DNA of 64,000 nt. It comes from Selaginella moellendorffii (taxonomy: Eukaryota > Streptophyta > Lycopodiopsida > Selaginellales > Selaginellaceae). This document shows positions 56,001 to 64,000 of the stretch, piece by piece (positions within the stretch are counted from its first letter, which is position 1; each line of letters starts with the position of its first letter). The position numbers and the translations under genes were made by a program. The notes beneath the pieces were generated by a model. The model was not told the DNA's origin. It searched no databases and worked only from the letters and a program-made list of their open reading frames with translations. The stretch is taken from assembly GCF_000143415.4 (NCBI RefSeq), contig NW_003314293.1:767497-831496 (forward strand), written 5' to 3'.

Positions 56001-57860
56001 GGGGGGCAACCCCACCGGTAGCTCCTCCGGCATGGTATCCTGGAATTGGTCCAACACTCGCTGGATTACTAAAGGCACTTCTTCCGTTCTTGTCTTTTTG
56101 TCACTCTTCACCGAGAGTAAGCACAAAAAGGCTGCCTTAGTTCCTTTAGTGAGTTGTCCTCTCGTGGACACCAGGTTCAAGCATGACTCTTTGGCCTTGC
56201 TTTGCCCTACCTTTAGATCCTGGGCCTCCACCCTAGATCTTCTTCCTTGGGCATTCGCCAATACCACAAGGTTCCTACCTTGTCCATGCAGGGCTACCAC
56301 GAACCGATTAAACCAATCCATTCCGAAGATCACGTCAAATCCCGCCATATCCAAGACGGTGAAATCCATGTCCACTTTCCATGTCCCCACTTCGACTCTC
56401 GCTTGTCGAAGTACCTCATCGGTGCTTTGGCTACCCTGAACAAACTCTATAGTCCTTGGTTCGCCTAGCCGCTGCACCGTTAGTCCGGCTTGCCGGACTA
56501 TGTCTGCAGCCACAAAATTATCCGAAGCACCCGTGTCAATAAGGATCTTAACAAAGCTACCTCCGAGCTTCCCTCGGAGGGCTAGTAGATGTCGCGAACG
56601 ACTCTCTACCAAAGTTGCTCGTGTAATGAGTAACTTTGAGTTAGGGACTGGATCACATACCTCAATTTGGACTTCACCCGACTTGATGGCCATATTGGCT
56701 CTGGCCTTCTTCGGGTAGGGACATTCCCTCGAGAAGTGTCCCGCTTCGCCGCAGTTGTAGCATACGTTGTTTCCCACGCTGCTATACGACTTGACCTTCT
56801 TATCCGTGGGTTTGTCCTTTTTCGCTTGACTCCCCCACGTACTCGCTCGCTGGCCACCGGATTTGCCTTTCCGGAACCCCGAGGACTCATTCTTAGAGAA
56901 ACTCCTTTTGAATTTCCCCTTGCTATACGTTCCCCTTGGTTTGGCCCCTTTGCTAAATGTGGATCCCGACCCCGTCGTGTTCCCCTTTCGCAGGTTATCG
57001 TTGAAATGCACCTTGATGGCCGCATCCAACGCTTCCTTGTAGTTGGTCGGGTTCCACCTCATCACCTCGCCGCGAGCCCAGGTTTGCAAACCTGATATGA
57101 AGGCATGGAACGCATCCATATCCCCCATGTCCGTGACAAGTATCCTCTTTGCCATGAACCCATTCACATATTCCTGGATGGTTCCTGTCTGTTTCAGCCT
57201 ACTCAGTTCATCCCTCAGATGCAGAGTGGCATTCGGAGGAACATATGTTGCGCGGATCCTCACCTTCATCATGTCCCAAGTGACCACCGGTCCTTCGTTG
57301 GCCTCCGTTGTTCTCCACCAAGACTTGGCATTATCTGCCAAGTATGGTTTTGCACATGGGACCTTCTCCGAGCTTGGTAACCGCAACGCTCGGAAGTAGT
57401 CCTCCATATCGTAAAACCAATCCTCCACAACCTTATAGTCGTTCACTCCCTTGAACACCGGTGGGGGCTTTGGTTTGTACTTGGGAACTGCCTGAGGGAC
57501 TGATTCCACTTCGGTCTGTTCGACCTTGTCTGGTTTTGCCTCAGTCCCTGCCGAAGGGTCCGCACCTTCTGCGCTGCCAGCATCCGCAGTCTTTCGCTTT
57601 TTCTTCCGCTTCTCGTCACGCTTTAACTTGCGTACGAGAGTCTCTAGCAGGGCATTGGTCTGTGCCAACTGTCCTTCTAGCACGTCCAATCGAGCCTTGG
57701 ACGACCGAACCTCGCCACCGGACTCCTGTTTGGAAGTTTCCTCACTGGAGTCCTCCTCATGCAAGGATTCCTCATCCATAGCCTCTTGTTCAACCGGAGG
57801 CTCCAGCTCCGGCGGAGGTTCCGTCTCCGCCTGGGTTCGCTTACGCCCTGCCCTTGCCAT
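53088..57860 (-). CDS. Chromovirus gag-pol polyprotein, split by two introns
   Basis: Three segments (53987-57860, 53522-53939, 53088-53469) total 4674 nt, one frame of 1557 aa. Order: gag (about 135-300), zinc knuckle [14 protein letters not shown] (about 366), protease [10 protein letters not shown] (about 442), RT with YIDDILIYS (about 787), RNase [11 protein letters not shown] (about 937), integrase HHCC finger (about 1127-1173) and DDE core ([17 protein letters not shown]), integrase tail and chromodomain ([29 protein letters not shown]). The two breaks are 47 nt and 52 nt GT-AG intervals, listed separately. The protein copies and inserts the element; the chromodomain probably targets chromatin. 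The unspliced reading ends at HPQTGMGY, without the catalytic Glu. Confidence 0.93.
53470..53521 (-). other. Predicted intron 2 in pol (52 nt)
   Basis: On the minus strand it starts GTAAAAATGC and ends TTCCTTAAGCAG. It falls between the codons for SRKLTQR and FAGPYEIE, splitting the Arg codon after its second base. Removal restores the conserved integrase-tail sequence and the frame. Confidence 0.8.
53940..53986 (-). other. Predicted intron 1 in pol (47 nt)
   Basis: On the minus strand it starts GTATGGGGTATT, has a branch-like CCTAACAC and ends TTCTTGACAG. It splits the Asp codon of [12 protein letters not shown]; the Glu two to four residues later is the third catalytic acid of integrase. 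Its length is not a multiple of three, and reading through gives a stop after four codons. Size and borders match host introns in this window. Confidence 0.82.
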
Positions 57861-57901
57861 CTCCCAGCAATCCGCCTCTATCCTTCGCTAGAACTGAGAT
57901 A

Positions 57902-57919
57902 AAGGCTCCGATACCAAAT
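57902..57919 (-). other. Primer-binding site of the chromovirus
   Basis: On the minus strand, right after the LTR end CTTACA, ATTTGGTATCGGAGCC contains TGGTATCGGAG, complementary (one change) to the 3' end of initiator tRNA-Met. Confidence 0.85.
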
Positions 57920-59068
57920 TGTAAGCCACAAATTTTTCCTTTCCAATTTGCCAGCTTACCTCGTCTATCCGTCCAACACTGCCTTGGCTTTTGCTAAGTC
58001 CCTTTGCCAAGGTTCTCGCCTATGGTACCAACTCCTACTTGGTTTCAGCTACTCACTGCACGAGCAACGGAGTGTTAGCCATCCTTCCACGGATTCCCAA
58101 ATCACTCCCAATCCCCCTCCCCGGGTTGGACTGGACTTAAGGTTCGGCTACACTCCCCGCAAGCACAAGCAGCCAAGCACACCAAGCTTCCAGGTTCCTA
58201 ACATCCCTTGGTACCACAAGACTTGATCATGGGACCCTCTAAATCCCAAGTCTTGAGTGCAACACTTGCTTCGGGACGCCGGGGCGAAACACCGTGGCCT
58301 AACGGCCCGGTATGGGTACCTCTCGCCCCCCACTTCCGTCCCGAAGGAAGGCCCAAGCCCCTAGGAAGGGCGAGGACCAATGAGCCGCATGGTACTCAAG
58401 TGGGGCACCACTCCACATGAGCCGGGAGCACCGCAATCGGTTTCCCTTTCGGGAGTGGGAGCTGCTCTTGAGCACTTCCTTGGATGGCCCCTCCGGCACC
58501 AACCAAGTCCATGCTCACTCCCACCCAAGGCCCCTCGGTCCCAGTCCCAACCTCAAGTCAGTTTGGGAGCCCCACTGGAGAGTCCCTTCTAAACTGGTTC
58601 CTGGACCTCACTATCCCTACTATACTTTTGGAACCCCCTGCAGCCCCCCCCCCCCTGGGGGACGCACGCTTTGGGCTTTCACCCCTTGACCCGTATTAGT
58701 ATTTGGACTTAGTCTCTGGCTCGATCTCGGATCCGATTTCGGATCCGACTTCGGATTCGGTCTCGGACTCGATCGCGGACTCGATCTCGGACCCGATCTC
58801 GGGCCCGACCTCGGACTCGACTTCGGACTCGGTCTCGGACCCGATTTCGGATCTCGGACTCCGTCTCGAACTCGGTCTCGAACTCGGACTCGAACTCGGT
58901 CCCCGAGTCGGTCTTGGACTCGATTCCGGACTCTATCTCGAACTCGGTCCTAGAGTCGGTCTTGGACTCGATCTTTGACTTGGTCCCATCCGATGAACTC
59001 CTTGTCATTTTGGTCATGCTTTCGGGGTTCCCTTAGCCTACGACACCTCGGCGAGTTGGTTCCTTACA
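57920..59068 (-). repeat. 5' LTR of the chromovirus
   Basis: 1149 bp, same borders and module as the 3' LTR, with a 12-C run instead of 13. It carries the element's promoter for minus-strand transcription. Confidence 0.95.
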
Positions 59069-59305
59069 GTATGGCCTTAGTGTAATGGGCTGATATGTCG
59101 GTGGTACCTTAGGGTGTCGGTCATGGGATCGGACACGTGGAGCACTTGGACCAAGTGCAAAGGTTGAGTGGCATGGATGTCATTCTTAGGGATAGCAAGC
59201 CCCAAGTCCGGAATAGGACTTACGGAGGTTATGAGTGAGACTCCTTCAAGTGGTCGGAGGTGTGGTTAAGTGACTAAAATAGAATGGAAAAATTAGTCAC
59301 TTACA

Positions 59306-59321
59306 ATTTGGTATCAAAGCT
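59306..59321 (+). other. Primer-binding site of the large element
   Basis: ATTTGGTATCAAAGCT follows the LTR end CTTACA with the same two-base spacing as in the chromovirus. TGGTATCAAAG differs from the initiator-tRNA complement by one base. Confidence 0.8.
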
Positions 59322-62300
59322 ATTCCTTAGTCTGACTACTATTGGTGCTCAAGTATATCACCATTGGTGTTGGCATCGGAAGGTCCTAGGAGTGGGCCTA
59401 TCCTTGAGGAGTAGTAGGTCAGGAAGACATACCTCTCCACTATAGTTCATGTGGGAATTTATAGGCAAGATGGTGGATAGAAAAGGGGTAATAAAGGAAC
59501 GACTTTGGGATCTTGGGAACAGTATAAGGTTTTCCTTAGAGAGTTGAGTATGTGATCCAAATGAACGTTTGACCCAGCAAACTGGCTAATGTAATTGTGG
59601 TAAACAACTATAGTTGGGATCACGGGAAGATAAAGACTCCAAAACAATAAAGGGGTCACAAGATTATCCTTATATAGTTGAGATTGGTGCTCATGAACTT
59701 AAGACTAGAATTAATGACCGTAGGAGGTCAAATACAGAAGAGGACACAAATCCTTGAAATGGTAGCCAGGGTTACCCTTAATAAATGCTAAAACAACCCA
59801 AGGGATTTGGGGTGTGCTCAGAGGATGAGTCAGTATTCTCATCATATGGACGGATAGTCCTAAGGGGCAAAAGCAGCCCACAAGGAATGGAAAATAATCG
59901 AGTGTCGAAGTAACACTTGCATGAATGGTCTTTATAAGTGGGACATGAATACAAGAAGTTGTATTCTAACGAGCTAGCATCTCAAAATGGGACCTTATAG
60001 GTCGTCGATTAGTGAAGTCCAAAAAACTAGATGATTCGAGTCAAGAAATGGTCCTAAAGAACTGGTGGAAGCATTTGGACTGAGGTGTGTTGTACCCCAC
60101 GAAGGATGGGGAGGATCATAATATCCAAGTATGAGAACAATGGGTATCTCATTGATGGTAGAATGAGCCATACTAAAGTTGTGGGAAAGAGGTTCCCAGA
60201 GGAAAGCAATTTTGACATAAAGTTGTGTGTAAACTATATGGTGTAATATGAACGAACAGTTGGTATGAGAAACGACTATATTGGTCTTGGCAAAAACCTA
60301 GACACAAGTAAGAAGTGTTATAAAGGTAGGCTCGTGAAGCTGATGGTGTGGAAACACCGAATATGCCAAAGCATGATGCCTTGAGGTCCAGTTGGTGGGT
60401 TCACGAGAACTCCTTCCCAAAGGAATCTTAATGGAATGAGAATGGCATAGCCTAAGCTGGAAGGCATATAGTTGGAGTGTGGTGACCCAGATAATGATGG
60501 AGGTGTGAAAGCATCAGCAATGAGTTGTAGGACTTGACTACTATGAGGCAACTAAACAAAAGGTGTAAAATAATTAGTTAAACTAGTAGAAGGTAGCTAC
60601 CTAAGACTTCTTAATGGCATAAATAAGTTAAATATACCCTTATAGGGGATAGAATTGTTTATGTTGCGATATAGTAAGTTAATGTCGTAAAAGGGAATGC
60701 TCATTGTCAAAGAGGCCATCATTGGGACACCCAAACACTCTAAAACACCAGAAGGTGGTGTTTGGTGTCGCAAGGGCAATAGATAAGGCCCAAGGGATTA
60801 AGTCCCTAGCGAATAATGGATAGAAGATGCTATCTAAATGTCCAAAGTTGCGGAGATGAGAGAAGACTATCTACCCGAATTGGACAAAGCCAAAAATGAA
60901 ATTTTGGCAAAGCTAGTGATAAGCATATAAAGGCCCATAAATAGCAACGTTAATCCCAGTGTGTGGAATTATAAGATGACCATACCCGGATTGAGGAACC
61001 ACTCCTTAAGCTATCGGATAGGTTCATCTCTATGAATATTTGCTAAGGCATGGTAGAAAATGCAAAGTTATCCTCCTAGTCTGGAGGCGAATAACCGAAG
61101 GAAATGTGTAAGGCCGAAAACAAGTAATAAGGGGATAGAACCAAACCATAAGAATCGAAGAGCATAACCAAGAGTGGTTATGTCAATTGAGAGTGGAAAA
61201 TCAAATGGGCGCTCAAGCATGTTATTACTAGCAACTGTGGTGCCATGGAGAGTCTAAAGCATGGAATTGTCCATGTTAGACCATATGGCAATTAGAAAAC
61301 TTGCAAAAGGAGAGGCCTTAACAAGCTAAGGGATAGAGTTCTTTCAAGGTTCCCAAAGACAATTTTAGGTAGCTTAATACCTAAAAAGCCAAATGTATAT
61401 GGTTTATAGAACGTGTGAAATCAGAGTGGTGCAGCAGAAGTGTGGTCTTGAAGTTTGTCATAAGGCAATGCTATCAAGGTTGGGGAAGTAATTCCCAAGT
61501 GTTCAAAGGGATGGCTTTAAACGAAAGTCGATGGTCAAGGACTTTCACGCTTATGTATGAAACCATGTTACGTTGGTCAAATGACTTACTAAGCAAGATT
61601 GGCAAGTCAAGGGAACAAATCCCCTAGTTGAAGGTGCTAATTTCAAAAAGGGTGGCCCATGGGGCCAAGCATGGAGGAGTCCATGCATGATCACAAACTT
61701 GTTAAGTGAGAGGACTTGGTAATGTGGAGGAACTAGGTTCTTAAGCTGTGATTTGTAGCATGCTTTAAGTATAAGTTGGTGCATCAGCATAGGGAGACAC
61801 GCTAGGCATCCTGTGTGATACCATCTGTAGATGTATATACGGAGGTTGGGTTCGAGTCCCAACTCACTAGGGCGAGGTGATGGTTTGGAATATGAGGACA
61901 CTCATTTTTTGGTGGTCATGGACTCTTAGTAAGTAGACTAGCTTGGGCACACCGCCAAGCAAGGGATGCCCCAGAGTCATGATGTACGGTTAGATTGCTT
62001 AGTGTGAAAAATCAATATATTTAAATTGAACACTTTGGTGCAAATGGCACCAAGGATGTGGTGAATGAGATGGGGACACCCAGTCTTAGTTGCTATGGAC
62101 CCTTGGCCAGAAGGGCTGACTTGGGTGCACCGTCGAGTATGGGGGATGCCTCTGGGGTTATGGTAAACAATTTAAAGGTTTAGAAGACTTAATATCTATT
62201 AGCAAACCTATTAAGGTGCCAAGGTTTGATCACTAGGTGATCTTATGGCTAAAACAAAGATAAGGTTCTTATGAAGTTAAAGGATAAGGTTCCTAATTCA

Positions 62301-62942
62301 AAGTGTTGATTTGAACTATTGATGATGATGTGGCTTGGTTAAAGTGACCAAATGGGAAGGACACCTAAGGGAAATGAGTTATGTCAATGCGATGGCATAG
62401 TGAGTTTGAAGAAAGTAGTCTTTATAAGAGACCCATGGGAGGGTCACAAAGTTGGGCCGTGGATAGAACCCACAATAGAAGATGTTAAAAAGACATACTA
62501 GGGGTGAACACCCTCTAGACTTGGCAAAACAAAGTCTTTACTATAAAACTGAAAGGACATCTTGAGAATGGAAGTAATGATCCTTTATTGCTAGGTGCAA
62601 TAATCAAGGATAGGAGCAAAAAACTAGTGGCTAAGAAAAGAGCCATGGGAATCATGGGATAGAACCCAAATGGCACAGTTAGGCCAGGAACACTAATGTG
62701 TTGAATGCTAATAAATTGTGGGAAAGACAATGTGTTTCCAAGGATGGATTCCCAATTGCTCTAATTTAGCAAAAGTGGAAGCTCCAAGAGAGGGAGCAGT
62801 AAGGTAGCCAAATGATAGGGCCATGAATTGCCCTAGCACAAATTATAATAACTGGAACTTAGTGCCAAATGTGGCACAAAATAGAAAAGAGGACAATGGT
62901 GCCCTCAAGTAAAGAACTTCCTAGGATGGAGAAGTGGAGAAA
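59322..62942 (+). other. Internal region of the large element, non-coding
   Basis: About 3.6 kb with stops in every frame and no gag, protease, RT or integrase motif. It contains a 26-bp match to the 5' half of initiator tRNA near 61419. The end (GGAGAAGTGGAGAAAAAAAG, about 62921-62946) is purine-rich and may serve as polypurine tract. Confidence 0.6.
61419..61444 (+). other. 5' half of initiator tRNA-Met, embedded
   Basis: AATCAGAGTGGTGCAGCAGA and the next bases match the start of the initiator tRNA, including the GTGGTGCAGCAG variant of the gene at 21074. The similarity fades before the anticodon. Confidence 0.5.
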
Positions 62943-64000
62943 AAAAGTCAAGAGCGGGAATGAAACTCCCAACGAAGTGCTTGAGGAATAAGCACGAAGC
63001 AAACAATAAGTGAATCTCTAGAAAAGGGACACAAGAGGACTAGCATATGACATGTGGAAGTATCCGAGATGGAGTCCAAGGAGTCCAAGATGGACCCGAG
63101 ATGGAGTTCGAGATGGACCCGAGATGGAGTCCGACATGGACCCGAGATGAAGTCCGACATGGACCCGAGATGGAGTCTGAGATGGACCCGAGATGGAGTT
63201 CGAGATGGACCTAAGATGGAGTCCAAGATGGACCCGAGATGGAGTCCGAGATGGACCCAAGATGGAGTCCGAGATGGAGTCTGAGATGGAACCAAGACTG
63301 AGACCGAGACCGAGACCGAGACTAAGTCCAAGTCCAAGTCCGAGACCGAGACCAAGACTGAGTCCGAGTCTGAGTCTGAGGCTGAGTCCAAGTCCGAGTC
63401 TGAGTCCGAATACTAATACAAACTGTTGGGTAAAAGCCCAAAGCAATCGTCCCCCATGGGGGGGGGGGGGGCGGGGGGCAGGTGCAAGGGGTTCCAAAAG
63501 TATAGTAGGGAGAGTCTAGGGGTTGGAGCCCAGTGGAGCCAATTTGGCTAGGAAAGGCCAGTTTGGCCCAGGAAGGCTGTACCCAGGTGTTGGGTGATGA
63601 GCTGACCACTGGGAAGTCCAACACTAGAGTGAATACGGACCGACAAGCAGGGTAGCTTGGTGAAGTGTTCAAGAGCCAGCTTTACTTCCCCCGGGAGATC
63701 AAATGGTTGATGAGTCCAAGTGTGGGTGGCACTACCTACTCAGATACTTGGCATGGCTCAACAGAACCTCGCTTTAAACCCGTGGCTAGAGCACCCAAAG
63801 GCAAAAGGCAGGGAGAGTACCTAGGTGGCTCGCGTAAGGCCACGGTGTTCCAAAATGTTGCCCCAAAGTCCCAGACTGTGGGAAGGAAGAGGAGCAGACC
63901 TCTGGCATAGTGACTAAGGACATAGTCACATTGTGAGGAAGTCTCAGAGGACCATGGGACTTAGTGGTCAGGCATGTGGGCTTTGATCTAGTGGCAGTGT
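62943..64000 (+). repeat. 3' LTR of the large element (incomplete)
   Basis: From GTCAAGAGCGGGA to the window end it follows 49805-51317 of the 5' LTR, apart from the foreign piece and gap there. It includes the minisatellite (63055-63415), GTAAAAGCCCAAAG, a G run (63460-63471) and GGTTCCAAAAGTATAGTAGG. Confidence 0.85.

Larger units (their letters stand above)
51532..59068 (-). mobile_element. Intact Ty3/Gypsy chromovirus (full length)
   Basis: Two direct LTRs flank one gag-pol gene on the minus strand. Both LTRs start TGTAAG and end CTTACA. The five bases before (51527-51531) and after (59069-59073) are both GTATG, a target-site duplication. By eye the LTRs differ by one substitution (A at about 51569, G at about 57962) and one C in a C run, so the insertion is very recent. 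The element sits inside the LTR of the larger non-coding element. Confidence 0.95.
49691..64000 (+). mobile_element. Large non-coding LTR element (LARD-like), interrupted
   Basis: The 5' LTR begins TGTGAGATAAAATCC at 49691, is split by the chromovirus after 51531, resumes at 59074 (the GTATG at 59069-59073 is the duplicated target) and ends CTTACA at 59305, about 2.07 kb in total. A primer site follows. The internal part (59322 to about 62940) has no gag-pol frame. The 3' LTR starts near 62943, lacks about the first 120 bp, and runs past the window edge. It shares termini, primer site and an LTR module with the coding chromovirus, so it may be mobilised by it. Confidence 0.8.

Overview
The window looks like nuclear DNA of a seedless vascular plant, most likely a lycophyte close to Selaginella. 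I base this on the gene set (PPR-DYW editing factors, a LOV photoreceptor, WAT1, AWPM-19 and LORELEI-like proteins), on cilium-linked genes (MHK/RCK kinase, alpha-tubulin acetyltransferase) expected in plants with swimming sperm, and on very short introns, mostly 47-70 nt. The species is an inference; no search was run. A 100-base N run at 50667-50766 shows it is a draft assembly.

Layout. 1-4.7 kb: gene relics (alpha-carbonic anhydrase with stops, a frameshifted C2 protein) and spacer. 4.7-35 kb: compact gene island with MHK kinase (+), PPR (+), PPR-DYW (-), twin-LOV protein (+), AWPM-19 (-), a broken HABP4/PAI-RBP1 relic (+), a secreted Hedgehog-type Hint/Hog protein (-), an unrecognised frameshifted gene (+), WAT1 transporter (+), ATAT (-), an initiator-tRNA-like gene, a LORELEI-like protein (+), a Crinkler-like fragment, a mosaic of gene shards, a second PPR-DYW (-), a CCAR1 homologue (+) and a full-length Crinkler-like ATPase/nuclease gene (+). 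For the multi-exon genes I built splice models whose summed exons are divisible by three: MHK 413 aa, LOV 394 aa, AWPM-19 145 aa, Hog 236 aa, WAT1 334 aa, ATAT 379 aa, LORELEI-like 126 aa, CCAR1 1020 aa, Crinkler-like 806 aa.

35-64 kb: transposon graveyard. It holds decayed Copia- and Gypsy-type pieces, hairpin-rich tandem repeats and several copies of an LTR with a GAGATGGAGTCC-type minisatellite and a poly-G tract. The centrepiece is an intact Ty3/Gypsy chromovirus (51532-59068, minus, 5-bp target duplication GTATG, nearly identical LTRs) inserted inside the LTR of a related non-coding LTR element (49691 to beyond 64000).

Most notable: (1) the intact chromovirus pol is interrupted by two spliceosomal-type introns (47 and 52 nt), the first just before the catalytic Glu codon of integrase; (2) a plant Hog protein made of a signal peptide followed almost directly by the Hint domain, with no Hedge cargo; (3) a Crinkler-like P-loop ATPase fused to a nuclease-like domain whose presumed catalytic Lys is Arg, while a truncated second copy keeps Lys; (4) a 1.4-kb patchwork of fragments from neighbouring genes.
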